A DNA stretch of 64,000 bases from Halobaculum gomorrense (GTDB taxonomy: Archaea; Halobacteriota; Halobacteria; Halobacteriales; Haloferacaceae), in contig NZ_FQWV01000002.1 in assembly GCF_900129775.1 (NCBI RefSeq), forward strand, positions 372,001 through 436,000, read 5' to 3'. Below are positions 33,959 to 41,173 of the stretch, piece after piece. Under the pieces are notes generated by a model. It saw only the letters and a program-made list of their open reading frames with translations. It had not been told where the DNA came from and ran no database searches. The stretch's first letter is position 1, and the number at the start of each line of letters is the position of its first letter. The position numbers were made by a program, and so were the translations under genes.

Positions 33959-34195
33959 CTACGCCGACGCCGACCGGACGATCCCCGCGAGCAGCGCGCC
34001 GCCGCCGACGGCGACCACGACGACCGCGACGCCGATCGCCTGGGTCGGCGACTGGTCGATCCACCGCTGGAGCCACCACGCCCAGTAGTGGAGCTGCGTG
34101 TACACGGCGAAGCGGTACGGGACGTGGATCCACGCGAGGAGCGTCACGGCCGCGACCCCCAGATAGTCGACGGCGTCCCGCTCCCGTACCCACAT
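33959..34195 (-). CDS. 78-aa membrane protein
   Basis: Two TM helices (YLGVAAVTLLAWIHVPYRF and AIGVAVVVVAVGGGALLAGI) around an aromatic, Trp-rich loop (YTQLHYWAWWLQRWID). A TATA-like box TCATAAAAG (read on the other strand) lies about 26 bases upstream. The Trp-rich loop makes random origin unlikely. No family recognised. Confidence 0.75.
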   Translation of the reverse strand: MWVRERDAVDYLGVAAVTLLAWIHVPYRFAVYTQLHYWAWWLQRWIDQSPTQAIGVAVVVVAVGGGALLAGIVRSASA

Positions 34196-34216
34196 GGGGG
34201 CCGCTCGCACTCCGGG

Positions 34217-34225
34217 TCATAAAAG
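34217..34225 (-). promoter_or_regulatory. TATA-like box for the 78-aa membrane protein
   Basis: Coding-strand CTTTTATGA lies about 22-30 bases before the ATG at 34195; the message is probably leaderless. Confidence 0.5.
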
Positions 34226-34306
34226 GGTTCGTCCCCGAGTCTCGGGCGTGAGAACCGTCGAGCCGCGTCGCCGGTCGGGGTCCGCCCCCGCCTCTCGGCT
34301 CGGCCG

Positions 34307-34591
34307 CTACTCGCCTCCCGCGGCCTCGACGCGAGCGGCGTACGTTTCGAGTTCTCCCGCGAGCTCGCGGGCCTCGGCCGCCGAGAGCGTGACGCCCTCG
34401 GCGTGGGGTGGGAGCTCCTCCAGTTGCGTGTTGTCGAGTTCGAGTTCGAGCGTCACCTCCTCGGGCTCCTCACGCGGCGCGGTGACGTTCAACACGGCGA
34501 CGGCCGCCTCCTCGAAGTCGTGGCCGCGGGCGAAGCCGTCGAGCAGGTCGAAGGTGGTGTAGGCGTTGACGCGGATGAGCCGGTCGGGCAT
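34307..34591 (-). CDS. DUF6360 family protein
   Basis: A 94-aa protein (MPDRLIRVNAYTTFDLLDGF, with the helix GVTLSAAEARELAGELETYAAR). I recognise it as the haloarchaeal DUF6360 family, usually found next to nitrite/sulfite reductase, as here (9 bases downstream of it). Function unknown; an assembly or regulatory role for the reductase is inferred from linkage only. Confidence 0.8.
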   Translation of the reverse strand: MPDRLIRVNAYTTFDLLDGFARGHDFEEAAVAVLNVTAPREEPEEVTLELELDNTQLEELPPHAEGVTLSAAEARELAGELETYAARVEAAGGE

Positions 34592-34600
34592 GGGCGGCCC

Positions 34601-36367
34601 TCAGTCGTCCGACGGGATAGGGCTGCCGTCCGCCCGCGCCGGCGCCGGCGAGGCGTCCATGTCGTCGTCCTCGGCGTAGGGGTACCACGTCATCTTCGTG
34701 TTGTGCATGTACGGGTCCTCGTAGTCGGTCTCCTCGGGCTCAACCAGCTCCGCCAGCGTCTCCTCGTCGGTGCGCTCGACGAAGTCGCGGAAGCTCTCGT
34801 CGCCGTTCTTCCGCTCCTCGAAGTTCGCGAGGAGGTTCTCGATGGCGCCGGGCACCTCGTCGGCGGGGACGCGCTGTTCGACCCACTCGGCGAAGCGCGG
34901 CTCGGCCCCGAGGCCGCCGCCGAGGCCGATGTCGAGCGCCTCGACCGGCTCGCCGTCCTTGCGGGTCTTCATCCCGCGCAGGCTGATGTCGGCGATCTGC
35001 GGCTGCGCGCAGGAGGCCGTGCAACCCGACAGGTGGATGTGGAAGTCCTCGACGCCGTCGGGCACCTCGACGTTGTCCTTGAGCCAGCGGGCGTACCGCA
35101 CCTGCCGGTTCTTCGTCTCGACGATGGACAGCGAGCAGAACTCCGTGCCGGTGCAGGCGATGGAGCCGCGCATGAACGGGTGCGGGTCCGGCTCGTAGGT
35201 GTCGAGCAGCGGCTCTTCGAGCAGCGCGTCGAGGTTCCCCTCGGGCACGTCGGTGACGATGACGTTCTGCCGCTGAGTGACGCGCACCTCGCCGGAGCCG
35301 TACTCGTCGGCGATCCGGGCGAGTTCGCGGGTGTCGTCGGCGCCCATCCGGCCGACGAGGACGTTCAGGCCGACGTAGTAGTTGCCGTCGTTCTGCTCGT
35401 GGACGCCGACGTGGTCGTGGTGCCCGTCGTCGTTGCGCCCGGAGTTGTACGTGTAGTCGTCGCGCAGGTCGTCGCCGGCGTGTTGGAGCTCGAAGTCCAC
35501 GTAGTCCTCTTGGAGGACGCGGCGGATCTTCTCGGTTCCCCACTCGTCGGTGAGGAACTTCATCCGGGCGTTATAGCGGTCCTCGCGGTCGCCGTGGTCG
35601 TTGAACAGCGCCGAGATGCCGCCCGCGACCGCATCGGCGTCCTCCGGCGGGACGAACACGTCGATGCTGCGCGCGAGGCGCGGCTCGTTGCGCGAGAGGC
35701 CGCCGCCGACGCGGACGTTGAATCCCTTGACGCCGTCCTTCTCGGCAGGCTCGAACGCGAGGTCGTTGATGTCGCCCTGGCCGCAGCCCTCCTCGCAGCC
35801 GGTGACGCTCACCTTCCACTTGCGCGGGAGGTTCGCGTGGTCGTCGTTGCCCTTGAACGTCTCGTTGAGATCCATCGCGACGGGCAGCGCGTCGACGAAC
35901 TCCGCGGAGTCCTTACCCGCGACGGGACAGCCGACGATGTTGCGCCAGGAGTCACCGCACGCCTGCTGGGTGGAGAGACCGTTCGCCTCCAGCTTGTCGA
36001 AGATCTCGGGCACGTCCTCCAGCCGGATCCAGTGGAGCTGGATCGACTGGCGGGTCGTCCAGTCGACGTACGCGTCGCCGAACTCGGGGTTCTCGCCCGG
36101 GCCGCGGGCGTACTCGTCGGCGATGTCGGCGACGACTTCGACTTGCCCCGGCTCCAGCACGCCGTTGGGCGTCCCGATCCGCATCATGAAGTAGCTCTCC
36201 TGGCCGTTCCGCTGGTGGTACAACCCCCACCACTTGAAGCGCTCGAACCAGGCGTCGTGTTCGTCCTCCGGGATCGACTCCCACCCCTCCTCGGCGAACT
36301 TCATCAGGTGCTCCCTGATCTCGTTGCCGTACACCTCCGATTTCCAGTTTTCGACGTCCGTGGGCAT
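34601..36367 (-). CDS. Ferredoxin-dependent nitrite/sulfite reductase (siroheme, 4Fe-4S)
   Basis: A 588-aa protein with the duplicated ferredoxin-like halves of assimilatory nitrite/sulfite reductases. The siroheme-[4Fe-4S] cysteines are in CTGTEFC (C-x5-C) and CTASC (C-x3-C). The first half carries VTGCEEGCGQGDIND and an extra CGDSWRNIVGCPVAG segment. It makes ammonia or sulfide from nitrite or sulfite using six electrons from ferredoxin. No nitrate reductase, transporter or APS/PAPS gene is adjacent, so the substrate cannot be decided. The start MPTDVENWKSEVYG is a good family fit. DUF6360 follows directly. Confidence 0.9.
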   Translation of the reverse strand: MPTDVENWKSEVYGNEIREHLMKFAEEGWESIPEDEHDAWFERFKWWGLYHQRNGQESYFMMRIGTPNGVLEPGQVEVVADIADEYARGPGENPEFGDAYVDWTTRQSIQLHWIRLEDVPEIFDKLEANGLSTQQACGDSWRNIVGCPVAGKDSAEFVDALPVAMDLNETFKGNDDHANLPRKWKVSVTGCEEGCGQGDINDLAFEPAEKDGVKGFNVRVGGGLSRNEPRLARSIDVFVPPEDADAVAGGISALFNDHGDREDRYNARMKFLTDEWGTEKIRRVLQEDYVDFELQHAGDDLRDDYTYNSGRNDDGHHDHVGVHEQNDGNYYVGLNVLVGRMGADDTRELARIADEYGSGEVRVTQRQNVIVTDVPEGNLDALLEEPLLDTYEPDPHPFMRGSIACTGTEFCSLSIVETKNRQVRYARWLKDNVEVPDGVEDFHIHLSGCTASCAQPQIADISLRGMKTRKDGEPVEALDIGLGGGLGAEPRFAEWVEQRVPADEVPGAIENLLANFEERKNGDESFRDFVERTDEETLAELVEPEETDYEDPYMHNTKMTWYPYAEDDDMDASPAPARADGSPIPSDD

Positions 36368-36414
36368 TCGTGGACGAACACACTCGCCCGACGACCCTAA
36401 AGTGCGCTCCCGCG

Positions 36415-36786
36415 TCAATCCTCCCCGACGCTGCCGGGAACCGGCAACCTTTGCGAGGTCGCCGGTGCGCCGAGGCCGCCGCCCGAAAACCGAACCGCCT
36501 CCGCCGCCAGCGACCGGAATTCCCCGTCGACCACGCGACCGACCGGAACCGCCCGGACCGACGCGTCGGTGCCACACCGGATGCACTGCCCGTACACGTC
36601 GGCGGTGACGGTCCGACCGTTGACGCCCACGTCGGTGAACCCCTCGACCACGAAGTCGGCGCACGCACAGGCGCACACCGGGGTGCTGCCGCCGGCAACG
36701 CGCCACAGTTCGCTGACGCTGACCCGGCGCTCGTCGTTCACGGACACCCACGCGCCGTCGTCGAGCACGCGGAGGGCGACGCTCAT
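36415..36786 (-). CDS. Haloarchaeal hypothetical protein with Cys cluster
   Basis: A 123-aa protein. The pairs CACACAD (residues 38-44) and CIRC (about 68-71) could bind one zinc ion. The N-terminus (MSVALRVLDDGAWVSVNDER) is beta-like. It lies just upstream of the reductase gene on the same strand, 47 bases away, so it may share its transcript. Function unknown. Confidence 0.7.
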   Translation of the reverse strand: MSVALRVLDDGAWVSVNDERRVSVSELWRVAGGSTPVCACACADFVVEGFTDVGVNGRTVTADVYGQCIRCGTDASVRAVPVGRVVDGEFRSLAAEAVRFSGGGLGAPATSQRLPVPGSVGED

Positions 36787-36883
36787 ACTCGATCGAAGCG
36801 GCCGGCGAACATACTCTCGTCGCCGGGCGCAACGGCCGACGGTTCCGGTGACGCCGGTGCGGTCGGGGATCGCCAGCAGTCGT

Positions 36884-36902
36884 CCGGATCCTCACGATCC
36901 GG
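36884..36902. repeat. Short hairpin CCGGATC-CTCAC-GATCCGG
   Basis: A perfect 7-base inverted repeat with a 5-base loop in the 215-base gap between two divergent genes. It could be part of an untranslated leader or a protein site; no further support. Confidence 0.35.
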
Positions 36903-36970
36903 CCGTCCCGGATAGCGGCAGCAAGATCCTCGACCGGGGAGCGTCGGTCACGTTTGACTGTGCGACGCGG

Positions 36971-36980
36971 CTTATGATAG
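36971..36980 (+). promoter_or_regulatory. TATA-like box for the 43-aa protein
   Basis: CTTATGATAG, about 27 bases before the ATG at 37002. Confidence 0.5.
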
Positions 36981-37001
36981 TTGGGTGTCTGTACGGTAGT
37001 G

Positions 37002-37133
37002 ATGGCAGAACAGACGACCGACGATCGATACGGCGACGAAGAAGTCGACACCTCTCATCTCGACGATCTCGAAGACGGATGCGGCTGCGCAGAGGTGTGG
37101 GAACACCTCTCTGAAGACGGGGAGTCGGAGTAG
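37002..37133 (+). CDS. 43-aa acidic microprotein with CGC motif
   Basis: MAEQTTDDRYGDEEVDTSHL is followed by DDLEDGCGCAEVWEHLSEDG and ESE. Very acidic, with a Cys-Gly-Cys pair next to an aromatic helix. A TATA-like box at -27 and a clean start and stop argue for a real gene. I believe similar short proteins exist across haloarchaea, but this was not checked. CGC could bind a metal or act as a redox pair. It marks the left edge of the low-G+C subtilase islet. Confidence 0.7.
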   Translation: MAEQTTDDRYGDEEVDTSHLDDLEDGCGCAEVWEHLSEDGESE

Positions 37134-37249
37134 AGGGTCAGCGAGCGACTAGCTATCAGTCCAACACGCACTTGCTCCATCCGAAGAGCGATCGGAAGCA
37201 ATGAACCAAACGGTCAAGATCTCTGTCCAATGACCCGCATAGTCATACC

Positions 37250-37603
37250 TCACTGATCCTCAGAGGAGGAGCTGATTGAGGCTGGGGCATCGCACGTGAC
37301 GCTTACAGAAACACTCGGTCCGGTCAGACTTCCGCCGACCGAGACCGAGTATGAGGACACGTTCTCCCTCTCGCATAACTCGTCCATCCGGTCGCGGATC
37401 GTGTCCACCCACTCTGAGAGGAGCGTCATCCGATCACCGGAGAAGCCGATCTCTGCGAATTCCTCCTCTGGCTCCGTCTGCAGTAGCTGATCTGCAAGCA
37501 GCAGGTGCGATTGGACCTCTGCTATCGAGTCTGCGTTCTGGATTCCCTGCTCCAATATCTCCAGTTCTTCTTCAGTTAGCACACGAGTTGATTTACATGG
37601 CAC
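37250..37603 (-). CDS. 117-aa protein of unknown function, third gene of the subtilase islet
   Basis: Helical N-terminal two-thirds (TEEELEILEQGIQNADSIAE, LLLADQLLQTEPEEEF, LLSEWVDTIRDRMDELCERE) and a beta-like, Ser/Val-rich C-terminus (SSYSVSVGGSLTGPSVSVSV). GTG start four bases after the subtilase stop, so it is very probably co-translated. No signal peptide. No family recognised. As the last gene of the cassette it could be a substrate, an adaptor or an immunity-like partner of the protease; all of these are speculation. Base composition is far lower in G+C than the surrounding core genes. Confidence 0.75.
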   Translation of the reverse strand: MPCKSTRVLTEEELEILEQGIQNADSIAEVQSHLLLADQLLQTEPEEEFAEIGFSGDRMTLLSEWVDTIRDRMDELCERENVSSYSVSVGGSLTGPSVSVSVTCDAPASISSSSEDQ

Positions 37604-37607
37604 CAGT

Positions 37608-38780
37608 TTATTCGTTCTCCTCAGGATCCGATCTCCGATCGATCGTCTGGGAAGCGCCGTTGACGTTCAGTCGGTTCCAGTTCTTTTTATCATGACGAAC
37701 GGTCATATCGCCGGACGATTCGATGATCGCATACCACTCCATCGGAGACAACTCTTCCGTTACCGAAGAAGCTAGCCGGCCGATAGCTCCGGCAACGATC
37801 GGTGCCGCAAAGCTCGTTCCCTCTGCAAACGCAACCCTGTCGTCGTCGATCAGTTCCGGACGGAGCGGCGGAGCCAACACGTTCGGGTTTCCTCGATAGG
37901 CCTCAATATTGCCGTCGTACCACTCCTCTGCCCGGTATTTCTCACACGGGTGATCCGAGGTGCATCCTTCAAAACTACAGTACGGTCCTTGGAGGGTCCG
38001 TTTCGTCCGATCTGATGCGCTGGTTTCAGCCCAGATCCGTCGATCCGCTTCAGGAGGGAGATCCCTGGTCGGACAGCGGTTGATCACGCCTCCGACTGAC
38101 AGAGTGAATTCAGATAACGCGGGACACAAAACGTGTTCCACCATCCGTTCGCTTTTATTTCCGGTCGCCGCCACGACGGCGGTCCCACTGGCGGTCGTTG
38201 CTTCGAGAGGTCTGTTGAGCACACAGCCCTTACAGAACTTGTGCAACACTCCAGCCGAGATATTTAGTATATCGATACTGTCGTCTATACATTGGCCGAG
38301 GACATCTGTCAGCCGGGCGTTGGGTCGGTCTGTCTCCAGTTCTCTGGGTTGTCCCGACGTCGATGGACCGCCTGTCGCGGCCGAGAACCGCTCGTCTTTC
38401 GCACTCCTTTGCAGTTCACGAGCGGACTTCAGTCGGTAGAAGTAGAACGTCGCATCTGGAAGCAAATACGAGAGGACGCCGAAAACTCGAGTTCCGTGTG
38501 ACCACTGTTCCTGTTTGTTTTCCCCCTCTGGGGAGAAGTCACGGGACTGTCCGATACTTAGGTCTTGCAAACCGGGGACTTCCGGTCCTTCAGGTAACTC
38601 GTAGAGAGTATCGGCGATCGCAACATTGAGATTGTTTCCAGTTTCCAGATCGCCTGGGAGGTTGATGAACTCTGAATAGGCAGAATTGACAGCTGAGAAA
38701 ACGAATGCGGGTTGCTTATCCGAGGCGGCGTGTTGGTCAGTTTCCCTCCGAACCTCGCCCGGCCGCGAACCGCAATTCAC
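37608..38780 (-). CDS. S8 subtilase, cysteine-rich, without signal peptide
   Basis: A 390-aa subtilisin-like serine peptidase. The catalytic Asp57 is in NVAIADTLY, His95 in WSHGTRVFGV, oxyanion Asn208 in AATGNKSE and Ser323 in GTSFAAPIVAGA, so the triad is intact. Eight cysteines (164, 183, 186, 219, 236, 268, 273, 279), including a CKGC pair, suggest a zinc site or disulfides inside an insertion. No Sec or Tat signal is seen, so it probably acts in the cytoplasm. It has a GTG start and overlaps the upstream I9-like gene by 44 bases in another frame; a single ancestral gene split by a frameshift cannot be excluded. Low G+C. Confidence 0.85.
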   Translation of the reverse strand: MNCGSRPGEVRRETDQHAASDKQPAFVFSAVNSAYSEFINLPGDLETGNNLNVAIADTLYELPEGPEVPGLQDLSIGQSRDFSPEGENKQEQWSHGTRVFGVLSYLLPDATFYFYRLKSARELQRSAKDERFSAATGGPSTSGQPRELETDRPNARLTDVLGQCIDDSIDILNISAGVLHKFCKGCVLNRPLEATTASGTAVVAATGNKSERMVEHVLCPALSEFTLSVGGVINRCPTRDLPPEADRRIWAETSASDRTKRTLQGPYCSFEGCTSDHPCEKYRAEEWYDGNIEAYRGNPNVLAPPLRPELIDDDRVAFAEGTSFAAPIVAGAIGRLASSVTEELSPMEWYAIIESSGDMTVRHDKKNWNRLNVNGASQTIDRRSDPEENE

Positions 38781-39006
38781 CCTCGGCGTTCATCGACGTG
38801 ACGGCGTTGAGTTCGTCCAGGTCAGCAATTCGATCTTCGGAGATCGAGATCTCTAACATATCGAACCGAAGTTTTTCGAGTACACTTCCGCCGAGTTCGT
38901 CAACTGCTCCGGCGACTGCCTCAACATCACCGTCCGTGGCGACGGTAAGAACCATCTCGCGTCCTTCCTCCGGAGCACGAATGGCCTCGGCGATACTTCG
39001 ACTCAT
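38737..39006 (-). CDS. Stand-alone subtilisin propeptide/I9 inhibitor-like protein
   Basis: An 89-aa protein with the beta-alpha-beta-beta-alpha-beta order of subtilisin propeptides and I9 inhibitors: strand VLTVATD, helix DVEAVAGAVDELG, strand SVLEKL, strand MLEISIS, helix EDRIADLDEL, strand AVTSMNAEG. It precedes and overlaps the subtilase, so it may act in trans as a folding chaperone and inhibitor. TTAAGA about 30 bases upstream of the ATG (near 39036) is a likely TATA element for the three-gene cassette. The family call is by pattern and context. Confidence 0.7.
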   Translation of the reverse strand: MSRSIAEAIRAPEEGREMVLTVATDGDVEAVAGAVDELGGSVLEKLRFDMLEISISEDRIADLDELNAVTSMNAEGELRFAAGRGSEGN

Positions 39007-39178
39007 CTTGCGAGTGGAGGATTGGGATCGGCCATCTTAACACCAGCGCAGGTTACTATCGTCGATAATTGAGAAATTCCCCGATTTCGGTTCATCCCAC
39101 GGCTGATCTGATCCTATCTGAACCCCGTGACAGGAGATCGCCGTACCGGGCGTTCCGGTACTGTATCTGTCCAAACAC

Positions 39179-39327
39179 TGCCGGGGGTGGGCTCCGAACC
39201 CACGATCTCCGCATGGCCCAGGTACGAGGCTCGGCGGGCCCCGTTGGGGCGGAGGCTTCCAAGGCGTTCCGCACCGAATCTCGAAACCCTATGAGTGCGG
39301 CGCTATGTCCAGCTAAGCCACCCCGGC
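39179..39327 (-). tRNA. Elongator tRNA-Met(CAU) with a 75-base intron
   Basis: Exon 1 (39290-39327) and exon 2 (39179-39214) join to a 74-base cloverleaf. The acceptor pair is GCCGGGG/CCCCGGC with discriminator A; the anticodon stem is CCGCA/TGCGG with loop CTCATAA; the T arm is GTGGG-TTCGGAG-CCCAC. CCA is not encoded. The intron sits after position 37, as in Haloferax, where elongator tRNA-Met also has an intron of about this length. Elongator rather than initiator or tRNA-Ile2 is inferred from the intron and the G-C first pair. Upstream TTCAAGAGT is a possible promoter box. Confidence 0.92.
39215..39289 (-). other. Archaeal tRNA intron (75 bases)
   Basis: Begins GGGTTTCGAG after the anticodon loop A37 and ends CTGGGCC before ATGCGG. 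It is G+C-rich, folds back on itself, and would be removed by the splicing endonuclease at a bulge-helix-bulge. No box C/D motif was seen in it. Confidence 0.85.
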
Positions 39328-39467
39328 TCACGTTGTCGTCGGGCAGTCGTACTCTTGAAGCTTCCCATCCCGACGCAGTACGATACACCGAGACACACCG
39401 GCGGACACATCGCCTGTGGATCACCTCGTTCGGGTCGCAAACCGGCTCGGTTCCGGCGTACCCGCCG

Positions 39468-39476
39468 GGTTTAAGC
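39468..39476 (+). promoter_or_regulatory. TATA-like box for the DUF7115 gene
   Basis: GGGTTTAAG, about 28 bases before the ATG at 39500; leaderless spacing. Confidence 0.55.
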
Positions 39477-39499
39477 CACGGGGCGGGCGAAACGCTGGT

Positions 39500-40609
39500 A
39501 TGAGTCTGCCGGAACTGGTCCAGGTGGAGTTGGGCGAGGAGGACCCCGTCGCCCGCGTCCACCTCGGCGGTGACGACGAGTTGTTCGTCACCCCGACCCG
39601 CACGCTGATCTACCGCGCCGAGGGGTTCCTCTCCGACGAGTCCGTCGAGGAGTTCCCGCACGACGCCGAGCGCGTCGCCGTCTCGGGGGGACGGAAGGCG
39701 ACGTTCACGCTGGAGTACGGCCTCGATGGCGACCGCACGTTCAAGATCCCGGGCGGCAAGCTCGACGAGGTCCTCCACCCCGTGCTCGCGGGCGTCCTCT
39801 CGGCCGCCGGGATCACAGCGCCCGGCGAGACCGTCGAGCGCACCTTCCGCTTCTCGGAACTCACGCTCGTCGTCACCTCCGCTCGCCTCGTCAAACACGT
39901 CGGCGCGGCCGTCTGGGACGACGACTACGAGGAGTTCCACTACGACGACGTGACGGACCTCACGTTCGAGGAGGGGAGCGTCGCGACCACGCTCGTGCTC
40001 ACCGCCGACGGTCGCCAGGAGCGCTTCAAGACGCCCAGCGACAGCGCACGGGCGATCAAGGAGCGACTCACGAACGCGCTGTTGGCCCACTACGAGGTCG
40101 ACACGCTCGAAGCGTTCCGCGCGCTCTCTGCCGGGGCCGACGGCGAGGACGGCCCCGAAGAGGGGGTCGACCGCACCGACTTCGGCGGCGGACCGGACCC
40201 CCTCTCGGCCGATCCGGCGTCGGTCGACACCGCCGCCGGCACCCGTGAGGACCCGCTCGACGACGACGCACTCGACAACGGGGACGCGGGTGAGGGCGCC
40301 GTCGCCACGGGCGGCGTCGCCGGCCCCGACGGCACCGACGCATCGGGCGCGGCGGGCGGAGGGGCGACCGCCGCGACGGAGGTACGCCGCGACGCCGAGG
40401 CGGCCGAGCCGGCCGAGTCCGACGCGCGCATGCACGGAGACGAGGAGGACGGCTTCGGCGACAGCGGCTTCGAGCCGGCCGAGCCGACCGACGACCTGGC
40501 ACAGGAGGTCGCGGCGCTGCGAGAGACCGTGGAACGGCAGGGCGAACGGATCGAGCGGCAAACGCAGATCGTCGAGAAACTGATCGAGGAACTGCGCCGC
40601 GGGCGCTGA
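39500..40609 (+). CDS. DUF7115-like protein (PH-like domain plus coiled-coil tail)
   Basis: A 369-aa protein. Residues 1-205 hold two PH-like beta units (FVTPTRTLIYRAEGFLSDES, then LTLVVTSARLVKHVGAAVW and FHYDDVTDLTFEEG). A long disordered acidic/Gly-rich linker follows, and the end is a coiled coil (LAQEVAALRETVERQGERIE). This layout is common in haloarchaea; function unknown. The ATG at 39500 was chosen for the TATA spacing and because the upstream extension is not protein-like. The domain number is from memory. Confidence 0.82.
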   Translation: MSLPELVQVELGEEDPVARVHLGGDDELFVTPTRTLIYRAEGFLSDESVEEFPHDAERVAVSGGRKATFTLEYGLDGDRTFKIPGGKLDEVLHPVLAGVLSAAGITAPGETVERTFRFSELTLVVTSARLVKHVGAAVWDDDYEEFHYDDVTDLTFEEGSVATTLVLTADGRQERFKTPSDSARAIKERLTNALLAHYEVDTLEAFRALSAGADGEDGPEEGVDRTDFGGGPDPLSADPASVDTAAGTREDPLDDDALDNGDAGEGAVATGGVAGPDGTDASGAAGGGATAATEVRRDAEAAEPAESDARMHGDEEDGFGDSGFEPAEPTDDLAQEVAALRETVERQGERIERQTQIVEKLIEELRRGR

Positions 40610-40651
40610 AGGCGCGCCGCCTCGGCCCGTTCCCGTCTCCCGCTGCTCGCG

Positions 40652-41041
40652 TCACTCCTCTCGCCCGGTCACCTTCCGGATGCACGAGGAGCCGAAGGGT
40701 CCGAGTTCCCCGGCATCGAGCGCGATGAAGTGGCCGGTGGTGATCCCGGCGCCGCACCGGCGACACGAGAACTCGCCCTCCCGGCAGATCACCTGCGAGT
40801 CGAACCGAACGAACCCGGAGCCGTGAACGCGAACGACCGCGTCTTCGCGCTCGATGACCCCCCGGCGCTCGGCCTCCTCCAGCACCTCGCGGGTGACCGC
40901 CGGACTGGTCGTCACCGTCTCCAGCCGGTCCATGAGGTCGGGCAGCGGTAGCTCCTCGTCCTCGAGGCGGTCGAGCAGTTCGACGCCGAGCGCGACCGTC
41001 TCCTCGCGGGTGCGCGTCGGCGCGCCGTCGTCGGGGGCCAC
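40652..41041 (-). CDS. DUF5830 family protein
   Basis: A 129-aa protein with an N-terminal helical, winged-helix-like part (TREETVALGVELLDRLEDEE, TREVLEEAERRGVIEREDA) and a C-terminal zinc ribbon (CRRCGAGITTGHFIALDAGE and a later SSCIRKVTG). Haloarchaeal family of unknown function that looks like a small regulator or RNA/DNA-binding protein. GTG start; no ATG is available upstream in frame. Confidence 0.8.
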   Translation of the reverse strand: MAPDDGAPTRTREETVALGVELLDRLEDEELPLPDLMDRLETVTTSPAVTREVLEEAERRGVIEREDAVVRVHGSGFVRFDSQVICREGEFSCRRCGAGITTGHFIALDAGELGPFGSSCIRKVTGREE

Positions 41042-41173
41042 GTCGCCCGTCGTTGGATGCGGGCGCTGTTAAGCGTCTCGGGGCGTCCGAGCGCGCGAGG
41101 CCCGAACGCCGCGACGGCGCGTCCGACTCCCGCGACCGCGACGCTTATTCGGTCGAGGGTCGCCACTGAGCCC

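Noticed and set aside
37134-37249. Second attachment site (direct repeat of the tRNA 3' end) at the far side of the subtilase islet
   Set aside because: No copy of the tRNA 3' sequence is recognisable there by eye.
39215-39289. Possible box C/D guide RNA inside the tRNA-Met intron
   Set aside because: No RUGAUGA or CUGA boxes are visible; that arrangement is known for the tRNA-Trp intron instead.
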